A DNA stretch of 64,000 nt from Antennarius striatus (lineage: Eukaryota; Chordata; Actinopteri; Lophiiformes; Antennariidae), in the NCBI RefSeq assembly GCF_040054535.1, contig NC_090779.1, positions 21,751,001 to 21,815,000 of the forward strand, written 5' to 3'. Of the stretch, positions 31,231-45,700 are shown in pieces. The notes below the pieces were generated by a model. The model saw nothing but the letters and a program-made list of their open reading frames with translations, had not been told where the DNA came from and made no database searches. Each line of letters starts with the position of its first letter. Positions within the stretch are counted from its first letter, which is position 1. The position numbers and the translations under genes were made by a program.

Positions 31231-33760
31231 AACTGGGAGACAGGATGAGGATCGAGTTCTTTTTAAAGAATTTCTTACTCTTTTCTAATTAATCTAAAAG
31301 GTCTAAAACGCCAGCACGCTTCCTATTCAACAATTTTACATTTATTTTAATTTTTGTTTTATTATTATTTGAGTTCTCATCAGCCACACACTAAAGCTTG
31401 TGTGTCTTTGCTATGACATCACAGAGGACAGAAGTGATGTCACTGTGCTGCTTTGTGTTTTGCCTTACGTCTTTTCTGGGGAGCGTCTGTGTTCACCATG
31501 TTGCTGTGATTCTGCAGCAGGAGTATGAACAAGTCGCCAGCGAATTACCGTCAAACACAGACAGATGGGAAAACAGGACATGGAAGCTGACTGCTGGGCA
31601 GAATCATTCTTTTAGTTGAACTTGAATGAAGATGTTATTTTAAAGAGTCTGAGTTGTAATTATGTTCCAGTCAAATTGTAATACATTTTGCCAAAGCTTG
31701 TTCCTTTTGCAGTGTGACCGCCGTTCTGTAATTCTTTGTTACAGATCATGAAAACTTTTTAGGACAGAGTGGAGGCAGCACAAGTTGTCACAGTCACATG
31801 TTCAATTAAACATGGAAGTTTAAAGTTACCATGTAATTTTGGTGGCATATTGTGTTCTATAAAGAAAACATGTCCTGAACGTTGGATGGGCAGTTTGATT
31901 GTCGATTCTCACACATGCTTTTACTTTGAAAGAAAGTCAATTTAAGTTGAAAAAAAACTTTTCTTTAATAAACAAGGCAGAGCCCTGGAGGTTGAGGATA
32001 ATGTCATCACATGTGAAACTGTCTTTACTATCATCACAGCGTTGGTTGTTGAATCTGAAGTCTTATGATGCATCAAACACCAGGGAAGAACGTACAGTTC
32101 ATTTCTCATCCATCAAAAATTAATATTTTGGTTGTATGAATTACTTTCTATTTAACAAAAACAGGTGAAGCCTGAGGGTCCGACGGGGTCAGGCAAGACG
32201 CACCTAAACCGATAAAATAGGTTTCGGACACCGATTGCTTGTTTTCATCCTCTGAGTTATTATTAGGTGTGCATTAACACGAATCCAACCAATCTGGGTC
32301 CATCTCCATTGCCCTTAAACCCAGCTGTGTCTCAGTGTCTCTAATAAAGGAATGACTCTTAGCGCCAGATTTGTACCAAAATCCAGATTTTATTTATGTT
32401 CTTTTTTCAGCCCCACACAGAACAAATAATAAAACCCTGTCATGTCCTTGTAGATCAGAATGATGCTGCCTACTGATGGCGTTCATGCTTCCAAGCAGAC
32501 AAACCCTTTTTGTTTGCTTTAAGGCTTTCAGGACAGACTAATGTACAAATAAGAATCGACACTCTTAACCGTAAAGGTATCGACACAAAGGAAAAGACTA
32601 TAACAGGTCTTTATTCCACAGATAGACGTCAAAAGTAACACCTACAAAGCTTTACAAAATCGTCAAGTTCACTCAACAAAAGTGCATGAAATAATATAAA
32701 ATGTGTTTATAATCATTCTAAAAACACAAGCCCAGCCATCGTAGGTAGTCGACTGTTATTCTACTTGATTCTAATGCCCTCACTGACACAGTGCCTTCCT
32801 TTAGTCATGCTGAAATTTCCCAGATGTAACTTCATGACATGATGGTTAGGCTCATGTGGTCATAGGATTTATCACTTAAACACACACATGATCATAGCAA
32901 GACTCTGCTGACATTTACATTTTAAATCTCAGTTTCTTACATTAAGATAAATAAAGTAGTCAAAATAGTGTCCTACTTGTATAACAAACTCAAATTAAGT
33001 TTTAACCGCTTGTGAGCTATATTTTTTTTTATTGGCAGCAGTGTTCTTTCATAAATCCAATTAAAATGCACCACTTAGCTTTAAAGCTGATATGTGACGG
33101 ATCCCTGGGGCGCCTACGAGTTAATACGTCTTATCTGATGACACCGCATTAAAACTCTGGTCCCATATAAACCACTGTGTTCATGGTTAATTGGTTGTGA
33201 GTAAAATCTGGGGTCATCATGTGACCATCAACTAACTGGAAACACCCAATCACATAAACCACCTGTTCCTCTGTAGAACATTGTGACTGGAAGCTGATTG
33301 GTGATTGTCTTTATGGTGAACTCAGGTTGTTCATTAGCTGACAGGAAGCTGCAGGAACCCAGTAGTTAAAAGTAACTAAGTAAGTTCAGTCAGATACTGA
33401 TACAGTCCTGAGGTACTTTTACTCCATTACATTCAAAGGACAGCAATTATTTTATGTTATTTTTTCTTTTTCTTCCCCTGACCCTTCATGTTAAACTTGT
33501 GACCCAAGAGAGACTTTACTTTTGATGCTTGGAGCACACGTTCATGTAATGGAGTATTACATTTAGCGTGTGTATTGATTCCTGCAAACAGATAGAAATG
33601 AGCTCTTAGCTGGGGGCGGGGCTTCGGGTCCCTGAGTATTGAGGCTCATGATGCATTCAGGTGCTCCTTACCTCGTAAATCTGAGGAACCGCGTTAGCCG
33701 AGTAAAATAATTTAAATGTTCGAAACAAAAACGTGGACGTCATCCTGCTGATGTCACACA
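31231..33760. other. Convergent 3' UTR interval of fem1b and itga11
   Basis: No coding signal; small frames have no family content. fem1b and itga11 converge here, so both 3' UTRs lie in this 2.5 kb. Candidate fem1b poly(A) signals are AATAAA at 31967-31972 and 32343-32348. Confidence 0.55.
32343..32348 (+). terminator. Candidate poly(A) signal of fem1b
   Basis: AATAAA about 1.1 kb after the stop codon. An earlier AATAAA at 31967 may be an alternative. Confidence 0.35.
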
Positions 33761-36700
33761 TTATAAGTCCTCTGCTGCTTTCCCATTGGCTGCAGGCTCC
33801 TCTTCTTCAGGTGTCCTCCGTCTGTTGAAGAAGCCGAGCTGAGAAAAAAAATACTGCAGGTAAGCGCTCACATGTGTGACGTCAGACGGAGCGTCATAGT
33901 AAATTTAATACGCATTGTGTGTGTGTTTGTGTGTGTGTGTTTACCTTCCACATGGCCAGGACCAATAAGGCCAGAAGTAACAAACCCCCCAGTGAGCTTC
34001 CTATTATAATCCAGACGGGGATGACGTAATCCTCCCCCTTCCTCAGATCCAGGATTATCTGCGTCAGAAATTGATGACATCATCACAGCTGTATTCAATT
34101 CAGGATTCTCTGAAGGAAGTATCTGACATAAAACATCAATGTCAATGTTTAAAAATCACTGATTTCCATTTTATCAAAAAATATTTATATATTGCGATTA
34201 TAAATCAATATTAAATAAATGAATATGCTTAAAGTTCAATTTTTAAATTTAAAATAGAGTTTTTATATTATCTTGAGGGTTTTTTTTTCTTCCGTAACTG
34301 CCTGCTATAACAGTTTCTGACAGCAGATGGCAGCCAAGATCTGACTCCGTCTAGCTTAAGTATGTGCTTCAGGTTTTGTCCATTCTTTGCGGGGTTGGAG
34401 GGTGGAGGTAAACCCTGTGCGTGGGGTCACCTGGAGAGGTCACCGGTTCACGTCTCCTGGAGGTTTCTAACTGTTGAAGGGCAATCATACCATTTCAAGA
34501 TCCAGAGACTGAAGTTGTTGCTATGAGGCTACGTCTTTATTCGCTGACTGCACCAAGTTTATGTAATATTTCTATTTAATAGTATGATCTATTGATCTAT
34601 AAGATACATTCACAAGTCAATCAGATCCAGTCTTAGGCACTTACATATTTGATTCAGTCAGGATTGACATCTTTTTAATAGTAGATAATATAATATATAG
34701 CCCACGTTTAAAAAGAGGATATTTAATCTCATTTGCAGAATAAAGATTTCAGCTCTGGTTCAAAATGATTTGTAGTGAGACCAAAAACCTCCTCCCCGAA
34801 CAAACACCTGGTGACACAGATGAAGAAAGGAAGGAAGTGACTGACCTGTCTAACAGGTGTGTCTTCCTGGAGAAACACTGGACTGGATGCTTCAATCTGG
34901 ATGGAGGCAGCTGTCATTACCTTTAGAGACCTGAAGCTCACCTGAAACAGGTTACCAGTCATCTGATTGTTTAACAGACTGCAGATGTTTGAGTTCCATC
35001 ATAAAAGATGAAGAACATTACTATCCATAGATTAAGTGGGCTCCTCACAGCAAGCAGTACAGGAAGCTGAAGTCTTCCTCTGATTGTAATCTTCATCTCT
35101 TTGGAGGCTGACAGCTTCAATCGACATTGCACTGCCAAGGCCTCACTGTTAGTTTGGTTCTGCACAGAAGAAGAACAACAACAACAACAAGACTGATTCC
35201 TGGATGTTCCCCTGCTGTCCTGAGATCAGTACTATCAGTCTTACCAGCTGTGACAGGTGAGACAGGTCCTCAGCTGTCACCTGATTGGCTGCTCTGGGCT
35301 GAGGCAGACTGCACTGGGACCCTGCTTCCTGCTGACAGAAAGAGAAGGAGGATGCCTGTTTGTCTTCACTTACACACAAGAGCCTTTGGTAAGATTCTTC
35401 TCCTACCTGCTCGATGACGTAATCAGTGACGTTCATCAGTTGGTTCCCCTGTCGGGTCACAGCCCAGATATCAGCCCTGAATAGGATTTCCTTCACCGGG
35501 AAGAAGCCCAGGTCCTGGAACTGTCAACAATAGACAGTTTGTCAATTGATGCCAGAATTGTCCTGCAGTAGTTATTCTGAGGATTCTCATCAGAGATGTT
35601 CATGTTGAACAGCAGGAACAATGATGAACACAGGTTCAAACGTAGTAAGTTTAAGTTGGGTGAAAAGACCTGACCCTCCTATACTTACATAATAAGTCAG
35701 GTTGAAGGTGAGGGAGTCTGACATGTCCCACGATGAGGAGGAGGATGGAGAGGTGATTTCAAATCGAGGCGGGTTGGGGTCTCTGAGAGGAGAGGAGAGG
35801 AGAGGAGAGGAGAGGAGAGGAGAGGAGAGGAGGAGGGGGGGAGGGGAGGGGACAGGATGACATAGTTTTAGCCTTTTCGTTTTCTATTATGTTTGTTGTG
35901 TGAGGCAGCTATTTACGTCATAGGTTTATTATGTCTGTGGATCATTCAGCTTCATGTTGAATCTTGACTCTTGGATTCTGAGACAATTGTGTTTGTGTCT
36001 GTTTGGAAACCTTCATGTAATCTGATTACAACCAGCTCCACTCACCTGGTGAAGAGGAGGTTGCTTTGGTATTTCAGTGGCATGAGGATGTTGTTGATGT
36101 TGTCATTGGGGTATCCATCCTCTCCCTCACTGATTAACACACACACACACATTTATCTTCATTGCGTGTCTGAACCTTGTGAAGAACTTTGACTCAGTGA
36201 TTTAGACTTTTTGACTCTGATAGAATAAACACCATAAAATATGTTCTACAGGGAATTATGAATTTAATTTGGATTTTACAATTACTGTATATTAAAAAGG
36301 AGGAAAATCAATGAATGAATGGACAAATAAACAAATAAATTCATGAATAATGAGGAAAAAAACAAGAAACAAGAAAAACTGGCCAAGAAAGGAAAGCAAT
36401 CAAAGCAAATTGGTACATTAAAAAAAGAAAGAGATGAAATAAAGTTGCTTGACAATTTAACATAAGAGGAATCATTAAAGTAGTGTATTCAAAAAACTAA
36501 AATGAATAGATACAAAACAATATGATACGATACATTACATTAAATTCAGTTTCACTTTACATTCAAAAGCACATGAATATCAAGTAATAATGAACATGCT
36601 GATGCTCACTATTTCTGTTAATGCAGAAGCTGGTTTCAATGTTCATAAATTGAGGCGTATAAATTAGTTTGATATTAATCGTATATTCTTTTGACTTACT

Positions 36701-39700
36701 GTGACTCGTATATTCATTTGACTTACTGTGACTCACCTGGTGGTTGTCATGACAACCTGTAGATGGTCCAGGAAGACAGAACGGCTGAACTCAAACTCCA
36801 CCCGAAAAGACACCTGGGTAAAAAGAGTAGTTCCTTTGACAAAAAGGGTTTACTGTTCGCTCTTTGTTCTGAGGTATACATGTGAATATCTTCCTCCATT
36901 ACATTTACCTGACATATAAACAATCATTCATTCATTCATAAATAATATTACATATTTTTAAGCATGTTAAATGTTCCTTGGCTTAATCATGTCTGCTAAC
37001 TTTATGAGGTCAGTAGATGAGTCTAGCTAAAAACACATTCTGTCCCAAAATGAAAGTCAATGAAGATCCTGCTAATCAGAGGCCAGTCTTGTGATTTGAT
37101 CAAAAGCTCGAGAGCATAGACTAAGTGAGACTATGTTTGGTGACCATTGAGACCAAACATTGAATAACCTCTGGAACCACAGCAGCAGAGATTATACTAG
37201 TGTGCATGTATTTAAGAGGTCCATGAAAATAGCAGTATATCATCTGCATGTCATCTGTCAGCTGCGATCGGGTCTTGGTCCTACCTGCGACAAAGGTTTC
37301 ATGAATGGAGCGCTGATGTTACAGCTCCTCTGAGTGTCCAGTCTGTTCTCAGAGTTACATTCAATCTGAAGATCTGATTGGTCCTGTGAGGAAGGGGAGG
37401 AGCTTGCTTAGTCAACCATTTTTTAAATGAAAAACCAAATATCTCAAAGCACATTTACTTGATTTCTTTAGCCTGCTTGTAAGCAATGATCTGACACCTA
37501 TGTCACACAAATTGTTTCAGTACCGGCTAAAGTTTCAGCTTCATTGTATTTCGTCTCATGTATCTGTGTAGACATGCTGTTAAATTTAGCATTACTACGT
37601 TTTATTGCAGTTGAGATTATGAAGCTAGTTTGCAACGTTTATTACTTGTCATTTCAGGACATGAGAATACCTTGACAATGAGCCTGGAGAAGAGAAGGTT
37701 GGAGGAGGTGGAGATGTGGATGGAGGCTCCATAAGCATTCTCTCCCTGATTCTCCAGGTGGGCAAACACCACCATCCTCCTCCGGCCGGTCTCCACTACG
37801 TAGCAATCAGACTCCCCTTGGTGGCTGCAGAGCGACCAGACGGCACGGTTGGAAGCACTGCAGAACTGCCTTCAAGTGGAAAAGGGGGATGGTTACCTGA
37901 TGGTGATATATGTGCTTACGGTGATGGGTGATACTCACTGGACATTCATGAGGTCAGTGTAGGTGCCAAGGATGAGGTCAGGAACACAGGTGTCCTCCTG
38001 CTCACAGCCATTCCAGAAGGGAATCTACAGCGAGAAATGAGGATCATTCCCGTTGTCTTTGATACGACAGAAAGAATGAAAGACCAAGATCCATGCTACG
38101 CTGGAACCAACTAAGACCAACTGGACCAATGCTCACCTCCACCTTCAGGGTGCTTGGCCAATCCGGGTCCAACACTGGCCCCTTATCTGGGTTCTGCAAC
38201 CCCGTCTCCAGGACAACCATGATTGAATGTCCATAATCAGTCGTCTCCTGTTCCGAGACAGGTGTGAGTGAAGTTGGTGTGTTTAGGAGCTGATTTCATG
38301 TATTTTAATTGTGTTGGAGGTTCCTGCTGACCTGGATAGAGAAGCCAAGGCTTTGGCAGCTCTCTCTTCCTGCTTGCAGAGACAGAGTTCTGGGCTGCTG
38401 GCGGTCGGATTCATCCAGAATGGCTCGAGGAGGAAAACGCCTCTCGTCCAACAGCAGACTGAACCAAACAGCTAGGAAGAGAAAGACGAAAGGCTTGATG
38501 TATATTTATAAGTTACATTTGGAAAGAAGGAGCATCTCCTGAAGAGCTCCGTGGAGCAAACTGAACTGAGTGTTGACAGTCCTGATTCTGATTGGTCATG
38601 GTGGTTGCTGACATGCCGACACATCTCTGATATAAATTATGTTTCATCATATTTAAATTCAGGATAGATATATATATACAGAGAGGAGGTCTCTCTGTTT
38701 CCATGGTAACATGTGTCCATGTTGACTGGATGTACAGGGACGTACAGTGGACAGTGGCGTGCATGAGTGATCTTAATCATCTCATCTTCAGTCACTTATC
38801 CGCCTCATGGGTCACGGGTTACGCTGGGGTCTATCCAAGTTGGCTATCCATGAGTGGTGGGGTAGACCCCATACGCATAGCCAGTGCATCGTGGGGCACA
38901 AACACAACAAAATATGATAAATAGTAATGCAGTCAGTTGTGCTTTTGATTACTTTTTCAAAGATTTAACTTTGTCAATGATTAATAGACTTTTGCATTTC
39001 CTGTCTGGTTATTGGACTGCAGAGCTCATTCCCATGTGTTTCACAACTGAAGTTGGTTTTGATTGATAAACACTGAGGTCAGCTGCCTCAAACCGTTACA
39101 AATGCCACGTCTTCACTCAAACAATAAAGAGGAGAGGAATTCTGGCTTCCGTCTTCTGTCTGTCTATTGAAACGTGTTGGTTTTATATCATGTGCAAGTT
39201 TAGAGTGTGTGTATGTCTAATCCGGTCCAGATGATTAGGGGAAAGCGAGGAGCTGATGGAGAGAAGATGATATGAAAATATAAATTAGGATGTCAACGAG
39301 CTTTCTGCACATCTGCAACCAATTAGAGAAAACGTTTCACGAGGCGCTGTAGGGAGGAAAAGACCCCGATAAGATTTTTCACATGCAGACGTGAAAACAG
39401 CAAAAATCTGGATAAACGAATGTCTGCACAGCTGGAAGACCAGACAGCTGCTACAGCATTAGAACCCTCCCCTTATTCATCCAGACATGCTTCAACATTT
39501 ACGTCTTTACAACCACAACCTGCTACTGAGCAGTCCGGAGCCTCAAGCTCTGTTAGAGGTTGTTTTAGGAGGTACTGCTGGGGCCCAACACAGCATGACC
39601 TGACATCATCTCATGATGTCAGATGACAAGAAACAAAAAGAACTTTAGAAGGTCTGAAAGTTCTCTGATGGAACCTGTGTCTCCACTGGATTCACCTGTC

Positions 39701-42700
39701 CTACAGAAAAGGTTGGTTCCCATATCAATGGAAACAAGAAAATGTTCAGGTGTGAAGGAACCATGATAGCAGGACAGAAAGTAAAGTGATCTTTAGGGGC
39801 TTCAATGATCCATGAGATGGACAATGATCCACTAGGTTTCTAATGATCGATGAACACTCCAATGATCCATGAAGACTACAATGAGACACAAGGACTATGA
39901 TGATCCATCAGGACTACAAAGATTGACAAGGATTACAGTAATCCACAAGGACTACAGTCTTTTACTTCAGAGGGATAGTTGTCTTTTTACATCAGGCTTT
40001 AAAGCGATGATGTAATTGTCAGTGTTTGTGTGTTTATACATTCGTTCGTCCATCCGTCAGTTAGTCCACCGGCTGTGGCGATGAACAAAACCACTGACGG
40101 CTGTGTCTGTGCTGTCTTACCAACATCCAATCTGGTCTCTGAAAGAGTCTTGGTCCTGGAGTCCAGACTCAGGCAGACACTCACAGACATGCAAGTGGCA
40201 TCCTTCCCTCCTCGTCGACAGTCTTTGTTAAAGATGTTGACCTTCTGAGGTTCAAAGGTCAGCTTGGGCTGAATTCGCACAACACTACGAGACCTGGAGA
40301 GAACATTTGGGTAACGTGGTCAAAAGAGAGTTTGCCATGAAGCAGTCCAGGTTCATGGGGAATCTGATGTGAGCTCACCACTGTGCTCAGTGATGAAAAC
40401 AGTGGTGAACATGAACCAGTCCCAACTTTTGAAACAAGAATAGAATTACATGAACAACTAAATGTCTCTGGTCTAACATTTCCAATGTCCTTAAGTTATT
40501 TTCAATTACACATTAGATTTTGATGATTTATAAATGTCACACAGCATCCCAACTTATATGACTCCAGTCTGGGGCAACATGTAGGACCAACAGACCAGGA
40601 GGGCTTTCATTTTTGTGTGATGCTCTGACCAGATGATGACAGCAGCTCCCAGTGCTCCCACTGCGAGGTCCACCAGCCCGTCTCCATTGACATCCATAAC
40701 ACCATGAAGACTTTGACCAAAATACTGCAGACCAGCATGGGTAGCTGCTACTGACAGACGCTGTGGGAGAATCAATGCGGTGATTATTCACCAATCAGAA
40801 TCCTTCTGTTCGACTGGACTAGTCCACACCAGTTACCTGTCTGTACCGGGGTTGGATGGTTTTCTCCTGGCCATAAAACACGTAGACCGCTCCATGGTGG
40901 TCATCCTCCAAAGGAGCACCCACCACCAACTCCTTGAACCCATCCCCATTCATGTCAGCTACCTGGGCCAGTGACGCACCGAGTCGTGAGTTCTGACAGC
41001 AGTCAGGAACCTCCAGAGACCCCTGCAGGATGAATGATGTCTGCGGGAGAAGTTCAGCTTTAATGACCAGTTGTTTTATGCCTCAGAGTAAATCAGCCGT
41101 GAATCTTCAGTGAATGTTTTGATTGGATGAACTAGCAGCAGCTTCCTGTCTGTACCTGTGGTGTCACGCTGTAGATGTACACCTTCCCCTTCTCCCAGCC
41201 CTGACTGTAGAACATGGGGGCTGCCACCACCACAACGTCTGTCTTGCCATCGCCGTCTACGTCCATTGACAACAGCTCACTGCCAAAATACGAACCGATC
41301 TGGAAAAACCATAACAAACATGTTAATATGCATTATTATTAAGACATTATTATTAAGGAAAGTTTTAATTAATAGAGTCTGAGTTTGATTGCCAACAGAA
41401 AGAAGGTGTATTGAGTGCTTAATGGTTCAACTTTGAGTTTTATCAAAAATTCAGCCAATCAAAATTTATTTCTCTTCCCCTTTAAAGCCATGGAAGAACA
41501 TAGGGACACATCTGGTACTTAAACTACATCTAAAATTTAAACTAACTTGTAAAATGAGTGAAACTGACCACAATTCAAACAACTGAATCCTAAAAGAAAT
41601 ATAGAGACTATGGTGGATCAAACATTTGGTGGATCATACATTTGGTTCCCAAACCGGAATTTGGAATCTGATTAAAAATGAACTTCTTTGCAAGTTAAAA
41701 AAGTTTCTGCTATAAATAATTGCGCCTTCCAATAATGTTTTATGCTCAAAATGTGAGTAATGTGAAGATGAATTCCTGGAGAGACCCCTTTATATGAATC
41801 CAATCCAGACTGCATGGGTTCTCCGTGCCACCCAAGACCAACCTGTTGCTAAGAGAAAGTCTGTCCAGTAGTTTCTGTGTCAGCCTGTGAGATGGTCTTA
41901 AGTAGCTTTGTCAGATAGGTTTGTGATTACGTCCAGTGTTTCTGTGTTTGTGAGTCACCTGCTCTCCCAGCAGCGCCTGCAGGATCGTCAGCTGTCCAGA
42001 ATTCTTCAGGCTGAAGACGATGACCTTCCCAGTGTGGTTAAACCTTGGAGCTCCAGCCATGTAGAGCTGAGATCCACGAGATGAGACAAGGGAACCCACA
42101 GAGTAACCTGAACCACAAATAGACCAGAAGGAGGGACACACCTTAGAAGCTCTTTCCCTCCAAACTCACATGTCCTGAAGGTACCAACAAAATCAAGCTT
42201 GCCCACAAGAAAGAGATCACAGACCAACAAATCTGGGTATCTTCCTTATGTGGGCCAAACAACATATTTCCATATGAAACTACATCAGTCGTGTAGTCCT
42301 GTGGTTCCTCACCCAGATACGCTCCATGGTTCTTCAGCTCCTCTGGGAACTCCTTCTTATAAGAGGACTTTAGTGGAACTACTTTTCCTTGTTTGGTCTC
42401 CTTCAGCACAGCGCCATTCCAGTCATAAGCACCAACCGCCCCGAGTAGAACACCATCCTGAGTGTGTTTAAAATAACACAACATCTCATTTATAATAGAC
42501 ACACATTACTCTGTCAGGGGGTTTTGTTTAACCCAGCACTGGACTGACTGTCAACTGGATCCAGAATGATTTTAAAAGGTTCTTTCCAATTATGGGCCAA
42601 TTACCAATTTTAATCTTCTGCCTTGATGGATAATGTCTACAGTGTCTGGACATAAATGACCCAATGATATCACAATGATCTAGACTGACCTAAATCAGTC

Positions 42701-45700
42701 TAGCTGTAGACCAGAGCTAGACTGATCAGATCAGATTGGAGCCAAAACTGATTTAGTTAGTAGTTAAATTTGTCATCTGGAATTCCTGATGAAAACTACC
42801 TGGAGAACTTCCTGAAGAAAACTACAAATAACTACCAGAATAATAATAATATTCCTGTAACCCACATTCTAGATGCAGGTTTTCATAGTCCAGGAATCAC
42901 ATGTTGGGAGTCGGTTAATCAGAGGACTGCTGGTTCCAGACCAGGTCAGTGATTCTGAGGGACTCACTCTGACTAAATGAGAGGAGAATCCAGCCTGAGC
43001 CATCTGCAGACCGAACTGACGACCATGACTGCTGGTTCCTGCAACACAGACACACAGATACCATCTTCTTCATCATCATTATCTGGTCACATTGCGGTGA
43101 GGGGCATTAGAGTGGCTTTCAATAAACGTAGCAATACAGTACACAGTATAATACTCGTATTATACAGAAAATCCCTGTATTCAAAATCTAAATCAAAGGT
43201 GTAGAACTTGAAGGTGTCTCCAAAATAAAAGCACTTGATCCAGAACCTTTTCACCTACTGACTATACTGATTGGCTGATATATTTGGAGCTGAACTAACC
43301 AAGCCAGCCAGCTGGGCTTCAGATCTACTTAAGGTTTGACAACACGTTGAGATCGTTCCCACATCAAGACCTCTAATCATTAGTTCACATGAGGAAACTG
43401 AGACTCTGAGGGCCAGCTCTCCTGAGGAACTTCCAGAGGAACCAACTAGATGGTCCCATTAGGAAGGAATGGGCTAGTAGGTGGTTAAATTAGTGGGGAC
43501 CTAGCCACTAGACATTTACCATTTGAAGGAAATCTGGAATGAGATGATTCCACTAGGATGAAACTGGCTGCCAGACATCTCTAAGCCATCTAACAATTTA
43601 TCTTCTTTTTTTATGGATGAGATTAGAGACTTAGATAAATATAAATATTTTTAAACCACGTTTGTCTGAAAGAAGATTTCCGATTCATGTTACAGGAAAC
43701 TGGTAATTTCCCACACACAGAAGCTACCATTTATTCACAATGTAGCTTCAGATATTGAACCAATCACTTTATGCGGAGGAACAGCTGACCTTCCAGAGAG
43801 AAGATCCTCTCCCCCAGCGCATCAACAATATCCTTCAGCGCTGACTCATCTGACACGTTGAAGAAGTGTTTCTCATCCGGGTCACTGGCTATGAACTTGA
43901 TTTCCTTCAGAAAGGCTTCAGGGTTGATTCCCCGCCGGTTGTAGTAACCCAGAACCTTGAAGAAAGAAGAGAGAGACTCAACATGTTGGTGGTCTGCTAG
44001 GAGGACCACACAGGAGGTATTTGTGATTGGAGAGACTCACAGCAATGGCGTACATCGTGATGTTGTCTCTCTCGCTGTCGGAGACGGCCTGAAGAAGCTG
44101 TGGACTGTCATGAGATTCTCCATCTGTGATCACAATCATCACCTTCTGAGCCCCGGGCCGACCACCCTGCTTGAACGCCTCTGACCTGCACAGGGTGGAG
44201 TTGGTGATTCTGATTGGAGTCTGTCAGGGGTTTGTTACCCATGAGGAATATTATTTTGCGTCATACCGGGCCACATTGATGCCCAGAGCTGTCCTTGTCT
44301 CCTCGCCGCCACGCTGGTCAATGTTTCTGGCGGCCTTCACCACCGCCTCCACGGTTTGGTACTCACCTAGACTGAACTCATGGACCACTGTGGAGCCATA
44401 CTGAACCACGCCCACCTGTAGACGACATACAACCTGAATGTCACCACACTTTAACCTTCCAGTAGAACCTGTCTTCTACTGGTGGGTTCCCAGTTCTTAT
44501 TAGCAAACTGAAACATAAGGTGACACATAAATCCTTACTGGAACATCCAAAGCAGGTCTGAGGTTGTCTGGGGCTGTTGAGAACTGACCTGCGTCTGACC
44601 TGGGCCAATGTAGAACTTTTGCAGGATATTGATGAGGAAGTCCTGGACCTCGTACCAAGGATAGATGGAGTTTGAACCATCCACAACGATCACAATGTCC
44701 ATGAACGTCTCACACCCTGCAAGGTAAAGCAAAAACAGGATGGATGGATGGATGGATGAATGAATGAATGAATGGATGGATGGATGGATGGATGGATGGA
44801 TGGATGGATGGATGGATGGATGAATGAATGAATGAATGGATGGATGGATGGATGGATGGTTGGATGGATGGATGGATGGATGGATGGATGGATGGATGGA
44901 TGGATGGATGGATGGATGGATGGATGGATGGATGGATGTGTGTGTTGGTTACTCTGTAGGGCGGGGGCGATGTTGTAGGACACTCTGAAGTTTCGGCTGA
45001 CCCTGGAACAGATCCCTGTGCTGTACAGGAAGCTTCCACACTCATGAGCCCAGAGAGGCCCGCAGGTCTGAGATACACATCCGGCAGGGATTAAACCGGA
45101 TTACACATTAAATATACATAAATATGTGACAGCTAAAATAATCATATACAAATACAACAAAATATTTCAATTCAAAGTTCAAAGTACACTTTTTCACCAC
45201 ATGCCAGGACCTGTACTGATTGTTTGGGGATGTGGTGTAATAAGTTTTAGCAATAATCTGGGATATTTTTGCACTGTTTCAGACTGGATGACACCATTAT
45301 TAGAGTACAGTGGAACTGGTAAATTGCCTATGTCAATGTAGACATGAAAATATGTGAAGGTACAGTTCCACACAGCTCATGCTAATTGGTTGACTAAACC
45401 TCCAATCAAATACAGTTCCACGCAGCTGATGCTGATTGGCTGATTAGCTTCAGGTTGGTGCATTGTGTATGCTGTTTAATCGTCTGAGTGAGGTTGATGT
45501 GTCATCGTTCGGCTCACCAAGAAGCTGTTGTCTTTGGGGTTGGAGGTCAGCGTCATTCCCAGCCTCATGTTGTCTTTCCGCTCAGAGACGTTGTCCAGAG
45601 AAACCTTCCCTGATTGAAAACACATCAATAATCAATGAGTCTGTCTGCTAACAGGTAACTGAAAATGAAGCGTGATTAGTTCACATTGACTCTATTTATT

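Noticed and set aside
42870-42960. tRNA/SINE-like stretch GGTTAATCAGAGGACTGCTG in itga11 intron 10
   Set aside because: Only short similarity to the SINE at 46.8 kb; no paired A and B boxes.
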